From positions 275,450 to 339,449 of the forward strand of contig CAJJDN010000022.1 of NCBI GenBank assembly GCA_905182985.1: a stretch of DNA of 64,000 bases, written 5' to 3'. The notes below the pieces were generated by a model that worked only from the letters and a program-made list of their open reading frames with translations, searched no databases and was not told the origin of the DNA. The position numbers and the translations under genes were made by a program. The stretch is from Paramecium sonneborni (lineage: Eukaryota; Ciliophora; Oligohymenophorea; Peniculida; Parameciidae). Shown here piece after piece: positions 11,604 to 25,471 of the stretch. Within the stretch, counting starts at the first letter, position 1, and each line of letters begins with the position of its first letter.

Positions 11604-12999
11604 ATGATAAAGTAATCACACTCCACGTATGCTGTAATTTGTTTGGTGGCATTCTCTTAAGGAGTAATTAACCTATCAGAGTTGGCTATTTCGTACTTGC
11701 TAAAGGAGGATTACGGAATGAACCCAACAGAAATGACATACATATAAGGCATTATTAGCATACCTTGGGTAATAAAACCACTATGGGGTCTTTGTACAGA
11801 TTTGCTACCAATTTTCAGTTACCGTAGAAAGAGCTATCTCTTCATATTTGGTCTTATGGGGTTTGTGTTATTTTATGCTCTTTCCATTTATGGGACAAAG
11901 GATGCATTAACAGGTGTCACTATTTTATTGAGCATTCAAATTTGTATAGCATTTTGTAATGTTGTTGCAGGTATTACTATTTTACAATTTAGAGGCTCTA
12001 TTAGTTGAAATTTCGACAGGCAATGATAGTTCAACCAACAATGTCAGTTTATTTTTTGGTTTTAAAGCTTTTGGAACCCTCATGACCAGTTATCTTAGTG
12101 GTTATTCTTTAAAATATTTGCAGAAATAATAAAGTATTTACAATAATTATTTTAGTTTTTAGAATTACTTCCATATTTCCTTTGATTATTGCTGGAGCAT
12201 CTTTATTTTTAAATGAAGGCTAACATAAAGATACAGATATTAAGAAGTAATTATAAGAATTACATCGATTCTTGAACATCAAAGCTATATATAAACCAAT
12301 TGTATTTATTTTTTGCTTTATGTTGTAACCATCAACTACAACAGCAATGTTTTATTTTTAAACAGTCTATTTACATTACACAGCAGAATTTTTGGGTAAG
12401 ATTAAATTCCTATTTGCATTGGCAAATATGACAGCTGTAAGTGTATTTAATAGATATTTAAAAAACTATTCATTTAAATCTGTATTCTTTGTAACAACAT
12501 TAACCTATAGTGTTGTGAATTCATTACAGATTTTGTAAGTCACAAGAAGAAACATAGATTTAGGAATAAGAGACGAGGTATTTTCTCTATGCGATACTTT
12601 ACTTATGCAATTAGTAGCTGAATTAAATATGCTACCAATTTTAGTGTTAGCATGCAAGATTTGTCCATCTAAAATAGAAGGTACAATGTATGCATTATTA
12701 ATGTCTACAATTAATCTAGGATAATTGGTAGCTAGATAAATTGGAGGAATTTTGATGTACTTTTTGAGTATAAAATATGATAATTTACAATAGATATAAA
12801 TGAAGCTTCATTTGAAAATTTGTGGATAATGATAACAATGACAAGTGTGTATATTTTGATATTGTTGCCATTTCTATCAATTATCAAGGAAAAGGAGATG
12901 ATTGAATCTAAAGATATGTACAACAAACAAGATTTTGATGAACAAAATATTCTTGAAAAAGGATACGAGAGATTAAGTTTATCATTTGTGGATAGTTGA
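11604..12999 (+). CDS. Folate/biopterin transporter (BT1) family protein
   Basis: Introns 11971-11992, 12134-12155 (22 nt each) and 12768-12793 (26 nt) give 441 residues with about 12 membrane segments. Features of the BT1/FBT family are the N-terminal GVINLSELAISYLLKEDYG region, GIISIPWVIKPLWGLCTDLLP and YRRKSYLF. Later come an ALLVEIS motif across the first splice, FRITSIFPLI, and a conserved MYALLMSTINLGQLVARQIG near the end. The family moves folates, pterins or S-adenosylmethionine across membranes in protists, plants and cyanobacteria; the substrate cannot be read from sequence. The central loop between segments 6 and 7 is short and charged. Spacing is 45 nt upstream and 24 nt downstream. 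Confidence 0.82.
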
Positions 13000-13023
13000 T
13001 ATTTTTATATTACTATATTAATA

Positions 13024-16000
13024 ATGTTTCAGAAGGCACATTCCACTAATTTACTTATTGAAATGGTAGAGCATGTAGATGATGACAAGTTTCTGGATCG
13101 TAAATTAGAGCAAGAATGTGATAGTTTTAATGACAAAATAGGTATCATATATTAAAATTTTAGATACAAGAAGTCTAATTTTGAAGACTATAAATATCTT
13201 TGGAAAACAAAAATAAAGTTAAGATGCAAGGATAATAGAGATTACGGGAGAGAAGTAGCCATCTTCAATCCCAAATATAGTCAAGAATTAAAAATATAGC
13301 ATAATCACATTCATTCCTATTGTGCTATTTGACTAATTCAGGTATTTTTTTAATTTGTTTTTCCTCTTAATCACCTTGTCATAATTTATAGAACCATTGA
13401 AAGTAGGATTCCTATTTTCTTATGTGGCTCCACTTGTATTTGTAAGCAATATTGATTTTATGAGAGGTCCTTACGCTAACTTTAATTAAAGAGGCATATG
13501 ATGATTTTAAAAGATTTTTAAGAGATAGGGAGGCTAATTCACAGTTATATAATAAGATTTTATTGAATGATGTGGTTTCAATTAAATCATCATAATTAAG
13601 AGTTGGAGATGTTATAGAAGTTCAGGCAAATTAAAGAGTACCAGCTGATTGTGTACTTTTGAGGACTTCAGAAAGGAGTGGTACAGTTTTTATTAGAACT
13701 GATCAGTTGGATGGAGAAACTGATTGGAAATTAAGAAGTGGATTAAAGTTAACTGAGTTAGGATAGTTTTTCGGTAGTACTTTGATTGTTGAAGCTCCTA
13801 AATTAGATATCTATGATTTTAAAGGTAGGATTAAAATAGATGAAGTAAAAGAATCTATTTCAATTGATAACACATTATGGGCAAATACTTATGTAGCAGC
13901 AGGGAAGGTTACTTGTGTTATAATTTATACAGGAAGAGAATGCAGATCATCTATGAATTAAAGAGGAAGTAGATTAAAAATGGGTAGATTAGATAGAGAA
14001 CTTAATTTTTTGTCAAAAGTATTGTTTTGTTTCATGTGTATATTAGCAGGTGGAATTTTGATACTCACACCTGATAATGATGTCTTCATCAACTTATTAT
14101 AATTTTTTAGATATGTCTTATTGCTATCTAGTATAATACCTATTTCATTGAGAGTTAATTTAGACTTTTCTAAATTAGTATTTTCAATGAAGATTAATTC
14201 TGATAAAGATATAGCCGGGGCTATGGCAAGAAATTCTTAGATTCCTGAAGAATTAGGAAGAGTTCATTATATATTAAGTGATAAGACTGGTACTTTAACT
14301 TAGAATTGTATGACATTCAAAAAATTAGCATTAGAAAGCAATACATATACTGCTAAAGATTTGAATGTAGTTAATAAAATATTGAAAAGACAATTTTCAG
14401 CTAATCCTGTTCCTTTACATGATATCATTACTGGTAAAACAAAAAGAAATTCAAGAAGAAATAAAGATGTTGTACTGAGAGACTTAATCTAATGTTTGTC
14501 TCTATGTCATAATGTTACTCCAATTATAGAAAATGGAGTTAGATCATTTTAGGCAAGTAGTCCTGATGAGATAGCATTGGTTTAAATAAGTGAATAAATG
14601 GGAATATAATTGATATCAAGAACTGCTGAATAAATGGTTATCTAAACTCCTAATAAGATTGAAACATTCAAGATTATATAAGAATTTCCTTTTAGCAGTG
14701 AAAGAAAACGAATGGGAATAATTGTATAATCAGATTCAATAGATGGTTACTTCTTTTATCTTAAAGGAGCTGATTAAATCATAAAGAATAAAGTTCCTGA
14801 AGTTTAAAGAGGATTTTTAATGGATGAAGCAGAAATGCTAAGTAGAGAAGGTTTACGTACACTTGTAATGACATAAAAATACATGACAGTAGACGAATTT
14901 AAAAGATGGTAAAGTTAATACGAATTGGCAAAATTATCAATGGAAGAGAGAGAAATAAAGATTAATTAAGTTTTGGAATAATTAGAGTAAGGAATGGAAT
15001 TTTTAGGGATATCTGGTGTAGAAGATTTGTTATAAGAAGATATAAATCATTGTATTGATTAACTTAGAAATGCTGGTATTAAAATTTGGATGTTAACAGG
15101 TGATAAAGTTGAAACAGCTTAATGCATAGGTATATCAGCGGGACTTAAAACACCATAATAAGAAATGTTTACAATAAAGGAAGCTGATTCCTTAAATATT
15201 TAGAATCTTTTGAATTAATTTTCAGCTAAACACAATTCAATCTTAGTAATTGATGGTATTTCTTTGAGTCTTGCTTTTAATGATCATTTTGATTAATTTA
15301 TGTATGTAACAAGTAGAGCACCTTGTGTAATTTGTTGTAGATGTTCACCTACTTAAAAAGCATAAGTTGTTGAAGCTATAAAAAAAAACACAAATTAGGT
15401 AACTTTGGCTATAGGAGATGGAGGAAATGATGTTTCTATGATATAGGCAGCAGATATAGGAATAGGAATAGTTGGAAAAGAAGGGAAATAAGCTGCATTA
15501 GCAAGTGATTTTTCAATTATGAAATTTAAAGATTTATCGACTCTTTTACTTTGGCATGGAAGATTAGCTTATAAGAGATCTTCAGTAATGGCTTAATTTG
15601 TAATGCACAGAGGATTAGTGATATCAATTATCTAGGCTATATTTAGTTTAGTATTTTATGGAATAGCTATTCCAATATATAATGGATATTTGATGTTAGG
15701 ATATGCAACTGTTTTTACTGTTCTACCAGTCTTTTCTTTGATCTTTGATGAAGACATTACAAAGAATAAAGCTTTAGAGTTTGCTGAACTTTACAAATCT
15801 TTATAAAAAGGAAGAGAAGTAACAACTAAAACTTTTTTAATTTGGTTATGGAAAAGTATCTATTAAGGTACTGTGATTATGTCATTATCTTTTTTGTGTT
15901 TTTAGAATAATTTTTTGTAACTTGTAACAGTAACATTTACAGCTTTAATAATGATAGAATTACTTAATGTAATTACTGAACTTAAAACTTTTAAATTCAT

Positions 16001-16217
16001 GACTTTAGTTAGCTAATTTATATCAATTAGTTTATATTTGTGTTGCATCTATTTTATGAGAGATATTATTAATTTAAGTGAAATTACAATCAACTTTGTA
16101 ATAAATGTGGGATTACTTGTACTTGCAAGTTGGTTTCCTTTACATTTAGTTAAATAGGCCATACATAAGTACTACCCTTCAGAGGCTGATAAAATAATGG
16201 AAAAAATTAAACATTGA
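13024..16217 (+). CDS. P4-ATPase, aminophospholipid flippase (Neo1/ATP9 type)
   Basis: Two introns (13142-13163, 13442-13466) give 1,048 residues. It should flip phospholipids from the lumenal to the cytosolic leaflet in late secretory or endosomal membranes. Seen are [14 protein letters not shown], typical of the Neo1/ATP9 branch, and [22 protein letters not shown] with the phosphorylated Asp near residue 403. Further on come [10 protein letters not shown] and KGADQII in the nucleotide domain, [11 protein letters not shown], and the hinge [11 protein letters not shown] near residue 781. Four membrane segments lie before the P domain and six after. Neo1/ATP9 proteins usually work without a CDC50 subunit, and none is encoded here. 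All catalytic residues are intact. It is the fourth in a tightly packed co-oriented run. Confidence 0.93.
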
Positions 16218-16236
16218 ATTTTATAATAAAATATTA

Positions 16237-19200
16237 ATGAAATTGTCACTCCTTCAACTTGAGCGTTCTTATTTGGATGCTCTTTCTGAGTTTGGTGAAT
16301 AAGCTCCAAAAACACTTCAAGCTCGTGTTACTCTAATAGAAATGCTTAATTAAACAGGTCGCAATTAAATACTATAGAAATAATAAGGAGAGAAATATTT
16401 TTAAAGAGCTATAGAATTAGCATCTAATTTAGAAATGGAGGAAATGCTCAATTTAAAATATTCAACTTTTATGTTATATGCAGAATATCTAGAATTTCAA
16501 CATAATAATAAATAAGCCTACAATCTATTAATTCAATTAATACCTTTACCTAGAACAAATTAAAAAAGCATTATTATGACATAAGTCTAAATTTTAAATC
16601 ACATCATTGAAAATGGAAGACTTTGTAAAATTACAAATGTTGTAACCTTAAATGAGAAATTGTTGAATCTTATGGAAGAAATTGGATTAACATTTTATCT
16701 ATATAAATAATTCTCTAAGAAGTTTTAATAAATTCTATTATAAGCACTCTCATTCTAAGCCAAAATTTATCATAAATAAAATAAAGATAAAGAAGCGGCA
16801 TAATTATATTTTTAATCGTTTCATCTTTCTGAAGAATTACTTGGAATCCATGAGAGAAGAACCTAAGAATATAAAAGATTATATGAATAATTAAGTGATA
16901 AAATATCTGTCAATATTGAAATTTAAAGTTAAGATGAAGATGAAGAGGAGTAATCTTAGCAAATATAAGTAACACCAAGAGAAGAAATACTTTAAACTTA
17001 TCGTCCTAAATTTACATCTTTTAATAATTATATCATCAATGTAGATTCTGCTAGGGCTCCTAAGCCTTCAAAAAAAGTGGATAAATCAAATAAAAAAACA
17101 ACCATTACTTAATCTTTACATAAACCTACTCTTTAAATTAAAGACACACCCTTATAATCTTTATTCATTATTAAAAACTAATCAAAAACACCTATTAATT
17201 CTTAAGCTACAACAAAATTAACTAGTCCTAACAGAGGTACCTCTTTTTTGTCTAAAAAAACAACTGAAAGATTTTATAATAAAATACCTTCTTTAGAATA
17301 AAGTGCCTTAAAAGAATTAGATGATGCTCAACCTCCCAATCTAACCAACGAATTACTAATAACTAGACCATAATATGAAATCAAATAATTTAAAAGAATT
17401 GAAATTGTTAAGTAACATACCTCAAAACAAACTACATCTACTTATTAAATTTAACTCAATATACCAATTAGGCCTTAAATCAGAGAACCCTCTAGAAATA
17501 ACATTACTACTAAAATAGATGTTAAAAAAATATCTAATACACCTAGCACATAAAAAATTGAAAGACCATCCTAAAAAAAAATTTTAGCTCCTGAAATATA
17601 ACCAACTATTTTAAATATCAAACCAATTGCAAGTACTAAAAATTTAAATAATGAAAATGATGAAGATATAACTAAGTAAGAAGATAATAAAAATTTATCA
17701 TTTGAAAATGATGAACCAATAAAAGTTCACACTCCTGATGATTCGATTATTGCAAAATACTTAGAAACTCATTCAATGGAAAAATTATTAGAGGCTGTTT
17801 AAAAGATTAAGGGAAAACTAAAAAAATATGTTCAACACTCTAATAATAAAAGAAAAAAAGAATTATTAGAAAGAAAACATCAGCATTCTCCTAGTAGAGT
17901 TACAATCAATAATAAATAGTAACAAATTAGTAGATCCAATACATTAATAGATATTGTTGAAAAAAAGCTTCTTGAAAATGAAGCTAGTAAAATTATATAT
18001 AAGTTTTTTTAATCAGCCGAAACAATGGAATGGTATCCAGTTCATTTTTATGATAAATTATTTACAGATTTTGAAACATCGAAATGGGTTCTAGAGAATC
18101 CTAGAATAAGAGGATAATTTTTAAATAAATCTTCCAAAAATGCCAATTGCCATTAAATAAATATTGAACAAATATAAAACATTCTTTTCAATTTGAAACG
18201 TTAATCCGCCCTTCAAGTAATTGGATCGATTGAAATCTCAAATCATGCTCGAAGAGTTTAATTTAGATTTATAATAGACACACTTGTTGAAAATTATAAA
18301 GAAATATAGTCTTATGATGACATGATGGATTTATTTGATTAGTTGCTAAATTTATATCTTTATCAAGAAGATTTATTAAATGAATGGTTAGACAATCGAA
18401 AAGAGTAAACACTTTACAGAGTTGGTAATAGTAGAACAATGATTCCTGGTTAAAAAAGGCAAACCCAGAATATAGAGTTTACTAAAGAACGTAAAATTGA
18501 ATTATAAGACAATATGCAATACTATTAATATCTTTTATCAAAAGTTCTTTTTTTAATAAAAAGAAAGAGTTATATTAAGACTATGAATGGTTATAAATTT
18601 AAGTCAGTTAATCAGAATCATTAAGTTTCAATTTAATAATATAACAATACAATTTATTAGAAAAAGTTAGAAAGAATAAAAAAGTATTTTCAATATCGAG
18701 AATGCAAAATTTAAAATTAAGAGAACAAACCAATTTTGAGTAAGAAAAGGCATCGCAAAAGGAATAAAGATAAGCATCTATTTATAGCCTAAAATAGAAA
18801 ATAAACAATAATAAGAGAACCAACATCTTCTGTATAAGATGATGAATCATAACAGTAATCATAACGAGGTAGTCCATATGTATCTTTGAAAGATACTGGT
18901 ATAATAATTGGAAATGAGTTATCATCTCGATAATTAATTTTGGGATCAGAAACTCCCCTCATTTAACCTTAAGTGAAACAAACAGTGTAATCTAACTGGA
19001 AAAATATGGCTCATCATGAAGCTCCCCCATAATTAATTGATATATTTACTTTAGAAACATAAGATTATTTGCAAAGATATTTCCCAGAATTCAAATTAAA
19101 TATACCTCCAGTTGATTACAATCCTGTATCAGCACCAAGTATTAGAAGATTATTGACTGAATCACATTATCATTTTAGGCAGGATATTCCAAGTAAGAAT

Positions 19201-21705
19201 TATATTGAATTGGAATATAAACCAATATATTCAGAAGATTATTTAATATTAACATAAATAGTTAAAATTGATTAGCAATTTTATTATCTTACTTTATCTA
19301 ATAAATTACAATTAAAATAAGTATTTGGAAGAGATCAATGGGAAGATGAACTTGACATCTAATTGAAATAGTTAATAAATTATTCTGTTGGAAGAACAGG
19401 ATATATTATTGATTTGATAGAATTACAGAATATCTTATAATAAAAGTTATAAATTGTTAATTGTAAAATTTAACTAAAATAGGATGAGGCTGATAATTCA
19501 TACTAAAAAAAATTAAATAAGATATTTAGAATAAATAAAAGACTGTATCATACTATTTGTTCCTTAGAATTTATTGAAGAAGGACTTAAAGAAATATCCT
19601 AAGAAAGTAATAGTTAATAAGAAGATGGAGATGAAGTTGAATTAATTGAAGAGTAAAAACGAGAACCATTAATTGATATTGTTTTTTTACTTGGAGTCTT
19701 AAATAATAATACATTTGTTGAATATTTTAATTATTTACCTCCTTGTTATTTATTAAAAAATTTGAATGGAAAAATTATGCTCTAAGATCCTGATTAACCA
19801 AGAAAACCACAATTTCCTTTTAGATTAATATTATCTCATGAAGATATGAATAAACACATCTCCAGAACAAACGAACAAACTATTAATGCCAAAGATATTA
19901 CATTGTTTCCCCATTATAACTCTGTATTTCTAATTAGATAAAATTAATTTATTTACAAACCAATAGGAGTTAAATTAAGTATTTTATCTAATCTTCAAAA
20001 TTTACATTAAGATATTAGAAACAATTTTTCAAAAGCACATTTATTAATTTATTATAACAATAATAAAAAAATCTCGTTCTATCTTAATTCTGAATAGACA
20101 GAAAAATGGGCTCATTTATTCCAAATTGATGGGTAAATGCGCCAACACATTTTAAATTATAAAGCTAAATTAAAAAAAACACTTGTTGGGTTTTAATTGT
20201 ATCAAAATGAAAATAGGTTTTCTAACTCAAAAGATTTAAGATTTCTATTAATGCAAAATAAATCTACTTCAGCCAAACAATATTATCTTTAAACAAAAAT
20301 TAAATCGATTGGGTATGTTTTTGTCTCTGCCAAGATTCATTCCTCGATTATGTTAATTAGTATTACACCAGCTGGTAATAGAACTAAATCTCATCTCTTT
20401 ATATATTAAGTTAATAATGAAGATCCAATTAAATTAATTTATGTCTTATGTTAATAATTTATTTTAAAAACAACTTAGACATATTCTAAATTAGAATTAA
20501 TGCCTATCACATAAAATTAAATACGTAAGCAATATCTATTATCAAATAAATATCATGATAATAATATTTTAATAGGCCAAAAATCCTATTCTAGAGTGGT
20601 TTATAAATAAATCAAAAAAATTGATAAAAGTTATTTTATAATAACTGTTACCTTAATTAAAAACTATTTTTAGATATACCTCTATAATCAAAGTAATTGC
20701 AGAAGATTTTACTTTACATTACACAGATCAGATTTTTTAATAATGAATTAATACTTTTTAGATTCTATATTTCCAGAATAGCCTCATGAAGTGATTGAAC
20801 AGTTCTTCAGACCTTGGAAATTAAATGAAATATAAAAAATATACTCTTTAATAATCAAAGCTCCTGAAACTTTTCGAAAGAGAACATAAATGTATATCCA
20901 ATAAATTAGTAATACTAAAAAGAATTTTAAAAGGTCTGCAACATCTAGTTTTTCTAGCCTTAGTGTTATTCAAAGATAATCAACTTTACAACTTAACAAT
21001 GTTTCTGAAGATTCTAATGAAGATCTCAATAATAAAACCTGCTGGCTATTTGATAAATTATTATTACGTAAAACCAATAGTGTTTTTGAGAAAAAACTAT
21101 GGATGGAAATAATTAAACAGATGAATATTAATATAAACCTAATAATCTTAGACACTTTTAAGACAGTTTTATCTGAATTAGTTTATTATAATGATAGAAC
21201 TTGTAATTTTCTGTGTTATATATCATGTCATGAAATTTTATAATCTTTTAGATGGCAACCTATAAGATTAAGAATACATTCATATGAAACTTGTAAAACA
21301 GTAGATGTACCAATAAATATAAGAGGAAAATAAGTACATGTTTATAAATTAAGCAATTCTTTATATTTGAATTATCAAATTAACCAAAAAATTCCAAGCA
21401 ATTAAGAAAATATGAAAGTTAATAAAAATAATGATTCAGAGTATATCAAATATTAATTACTTTATAAAGGAGCATTTATGAAGCATGAGATGCTTTTTAT
21501 TGCTATATATTTATACAATGATGTATTTCATATTCGAATCTTTAGCTAAACTAATTCTATATCCAGAAAATTGGATGTTAATTAAGTTGAACTAAAAATT
21601 CCATACATTAAATAATTATTAATATTGAATCCATAAGAAGCTGGTCGAAGATTAAGTATTATATATAGAAATAACTTCATACATGCTTCATTTTTAAAGT
21701 TGTGA
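16237..21705 (+). CDS. Very large TPR-like protein, intronless
   Basis: A single frame of 5,469 nt with no intron and no TGA encodes 1,822 residues, starting 19 nt after the P4-ATPase stop. Residues 1-230 are helical pairs that resemble tetratricopeptide repeats (for example GEKYFQRAIELASNLEMEE and AQIYH-like pairs ending with SEELLGIHERR). Residues 230-560 are low-complexity, with many Pro, Thr, Lys and Gln. A short helical block about residues 580-760 is followed by a large C-terminal region of about 900 residues, mixed alpha/beta and basic, with no recognised domain. Several ciliate cilium-associated proteins have this plan, but no function is claimed. Absence of introns over 5.5 kb is unusual next to intron-rich neighbours. 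Confidence 0.75.
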
Positions 21706-22010
21706 TGTTTTTTTATGCATATAAATTTCTGTATATAGCAATTAAAAAATTAATATCTAAATTTCAATTAAAATTTAATATAGAGATCTTTAGATAATAA
21801 GTAAGCAACTGATTGGAATGTAAGTAAACTAAAATGAGTAGTGTAAATTTTTATTTTTATTTTTAAACGATTCAATTTTTGAGTTACTTTGTCTAATCAT
21901 TCGGGTTCTTGAATCTTATATAGAAATCTTGTTAATCGTATTAATTTAATAGTTTATCCTTATTGTACCCATCATCAATTCTCTCTAGCAACCATTAGAA
22001 CAACTATTTT
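21706..22010. other. Convergent intergenic spacer
   Basis: A 305-nt AT-rich spacer between two convergent genes. No open frame or hairpin of note was seen. Confidence 0.5.
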
Positions 22011-24549
22011 TCAGAACCGAAATCGCTTAGATATGCTAATAAGTATTTTATGCTTTATACTTTGACATAGAGGATGTATAATAATTTCTTATTCAATTAT
22101 ATCAAGACAGACGTTCTTCAAGATAAATTATTTTATATGATTTTAAACGTATTATTAAACAGTTTTTTCATCTAAGTATTGTAATTCGTTTGTAAAACTA
22201 ACAGAAACATCTTAGTATTCTTCTGTAAAAATAAATATTATTCCTCTTGTATCTATAGTAAGAATTCTTGGGTCATTGTTAGGGAGTTAGTGAAAGTTTG
22301 GAGCAGGTTTATTTCTTCTCAAAATTCCATGTTTAATTTAAGGTAAAGTTGTAATTAGTTTATTTATAGAATAAGCAAAATCTACTTTGATAGGATGAGG
22401 TGGTAAAATAGAACCTAAAATTGTTTTTAAAATTGATTTAGGCTCTTCTATTACTCCTTTTGATTATAGTTTATTCACATAATAAGAGGATAGAGATCTA
22501 AGGCTTAATTAAAAATTTACTAATGAAATCTCATCAATTAAAATAAATTGACATAAGCAGCAAATTTTCTTTCTTAAGAATAATCAATCATAGTAGACTT
22601 TTATAATTCATTTGTTTCTTAAGTTAACTAAAAATACTCCTTAAATCCTTATTCTAATATATCTTCCAATATGGTATTTTTATCTATTATTTTCTTTTGA
22701 AATTCTTTGAATTTTTTTATTAATTTTTCTAAAATTTCCATAAGATCAATAGAATTTCCAGTATATTTCTAGTAATTATTAGCAGCAATAAATTGTAGAA
22801 AAATTGGAAAAGAATAATACTGATTAGGAATTAATTCTTTTTATGATTCCAAAGGAATTATTAATTAAGATTCTAATAATTGTTAACTAACTTATTGAAT
22901 TTCTAATTAATTTTTACAGGCTTTTTAAAGATAATTTAAGATATCTTGACCTAAGACACCTATATATTCACTAAACTTAAAAAAAAAGCTTACATTTAAT
23001 TAACAAAACCATGTATTACTTTTCTTAATTATATATTTTGTATCATATCAGCAAAAATAGCCAAATAGTTTTCATCTTATACTTATTCAGTTGTTTCAGG
23101 TTATAATTATGGTCCTAATTATAATCGTTTAACAGATATTAAATTAGCTATGGATAATCATAAATAATACTTTCATTTGGATGATCTTTATAAAATTAAT
23201 TAATTTTTTCTTCAATGCAAGGAATAGCTGCTAAATCTTCAACAGTTGGTCTGTTATTAGGATCTTTTTATAGTGTTTTTTCAATTAGTAATTAAAGATC
23301 TGAATCAATAGATGAATCTATATCATAAGGTTTATTTTGTATCATTTCAAAAATAATTTGAATATTATCATGTTAAAATGGTCTTTTTAACATAACTAAT
23401 TCATATAATGCACATCCTAATGCCCATATATCAGATTTTTTTCCATAAGGTTATCCTCTAATGACTTCAGGTGACATAAAGTAAGGAGTTCCTAAAAAAG
23501 TTTATGCAAAATTGGCATGAGTTCCTAATGCTTTAGAGATTCCAAAATCTCCTAATTTAATAACCTATTCTATTAAAATTATAATAAAATTAAAACCTTT
23601 ATTTAAAAACATATTTTGTGTTTTAATATCTCTATGAAGAATGTTTTTAGAATGCATAAAATGTATTGCAATAACTAATTAAGCCATCCATGCTAATATT
23701 TGATCCTTTGGTACTTAAGTTCCTTATCTTGAATATTCAGATATTTTTTCAGTTAAAGATCCTCCTTCTGCATATTCCATTATTATGTTTAATGATTCAT
23801 TTTCAGTAAAACTTTCATAATATTTAATAATTGTTGGTGCTGTAAGAACTCTGAGTAGACTCACTTCATTTTCGGCATTTTTCCTCTCTTGTTCATTCAT
23901 AAAAAATGTTGGGATAACCTAAGTTCATTTAAAAATTACTTTCATTGCATATAATTCTTAATCAGTACTTTTTCTAACTAATTCTACAGAGCCAGAAGCA
24001 CCCTTACCTATATTTCTAACAATTGTATAATATCCTTTTTCATTTTAATTGTTCTATAAAATAAATATATGTTTTTGTACATTTCTTGGCTTAGGCTTTT
24101 TTTTTACGAATGTTTAAAGCCCTTAAAGTTTTTTAAAATTGACAGGTTTTACCATATAATCTGATGCTCCAGAATTTAAGCAGGCAGCAACTGTTTCTGT
24201 CTCATCATCACCACTCATCATTATCACTGGTACATCTTTCAATTTATCAATACTTGAAGTTCAAATAAAGACTTACGCTTTTATTATTTACAACAGTTCT
24301 AAACCAGTCATCTCAGGCAGACCTAAATCTAATAAAATTAAATCAAATTCATTTTCTATTTTGAGTAGTTCATCTCTTGCTTAAATACCTGTTTCACAAG
24401 CCACTACTTAATAATTACATAATTGCAATAAATCAATTAAAGCTATTCCTAATAAATAAATTGTAATTTAGACTTTAGATGGGAGCATCCTCCGCAAGAA
24501 GAACATTTATTATTTCTTTAGCTTGCTCATCTCTTTTCACCCTTAACAT
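22011..24549 (-). CDS. Receiver domain-NEK kinase fusion, copy A
   Basis: Seven introns (22498-22520, 22971-22993, 23148-23170, 23570-23596, 23919-23939, 24253-24276, 24449-24473) give exactly 790 residues. Residues about 15-125 are a two-component receiver domain: an acidic pocket (LLAEDAP), phospho-acceptor Asp near 66 in LLDLGLPEM, Ser in VIMMSGD and Lys in YMVKP, all key residues present. Residues about 150-420 are a Ser/Thr kinase with [28 protein letters not shown] (the NEK hallmark), GDFGIS and GTPYFMSPEVI. Residues 430-790 form a conserved helical C-terminal region shared with copy B but otherwise unknown. Phosphorelay input would be expected to switch the kinase; no histidine kinase lies in the window. 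It is 922 nt downstream of copy B and in the same orientation. Confidence 0.88.
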
Positions 24550-25471
24550 AAAATTATTTAATAATTAATTCAATTCAAGAGTAGAATATACTTGTAAATT
24601 GTACATTAATCATTTCAATAAACTGCCAAAATCATTTTAATTTTTGAGATCATCAAGAAACATTATAAGCAATATATAACTAAAATCTTAAGGTTTTTCT
24701 GATGTTTAAAATTCAATCTTTTTTATACAACTATTTAAAAAATGTTTGAATAAAAATAAAATAATTAAATTTAGATTATAATTAATGTTAACTTATCAAT
24801 TAAGGTTTGATTGATTTATCATTTCCTTTATTAAAATTTATTCATTATTCTTAATTGTGACTAATTTTTGTCGATCTAAAAAATTAATTCATTTTTATTT
24901 AAGAATTCTAAAATTCATTTTTTTTAAATCCTCTTATTTTTATTAAAATAAGAAACTCATGATAAATTATAATTGAGGTTTTTTTATAGATTAATATAAG
25001 GTTTAAAAATCAATAAATGACATGAATACCACATTCAAAATATTATTTACTCAAAATAATTTAATTAGTTAATTTTTATTCAAAAGTTGAAACTAATTGC
25101 ATAATTCTATTCAATTCAATATAATAAAATTTCTTAATATTCATAAGACAATTATGGTAATATATTTCAGTTGAAGTTATAATTTAATTTGTTTTAAAAT
25201 CGTAACCTCAAATCTAATAGTATCAATGTAACTACAAGAAAAAAAAAAGCTGAGATTAAATAAAATTATTTTTATAATAAATTTGATTGTAATAATAAGG
25301 CATCTAGCTATATTAAATTTAATATTCAATCAATATTTAACTAATACGTTAGGATCTTTAAACAAAATAAAGAATTCTTTTTTGTCAAACTGATTGAGTA
25401 TTTTTTTATTGTCCTAACCTTCATCGATATTATCCAAAAGCCATTCAATAAGCTTTCTTTAAGATCCAAAA
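24550..25471. other. Spacer between the two receiver-kinase copies
   Basis: About 920 nt of AT-rich DNA. No coding frame was identified. It separates the stop of copy B from the start of copy A and should hold the promoter of copy A. Confidence 0.4.

Noticed and set aside
12120..12160. Frameshift in the folate/biopterin-type transporter
   Set aside because: A 22-nt intron at 12134-12155 restores the frame and the conserved FRITSIFPL strand, so no frameshift is needed.
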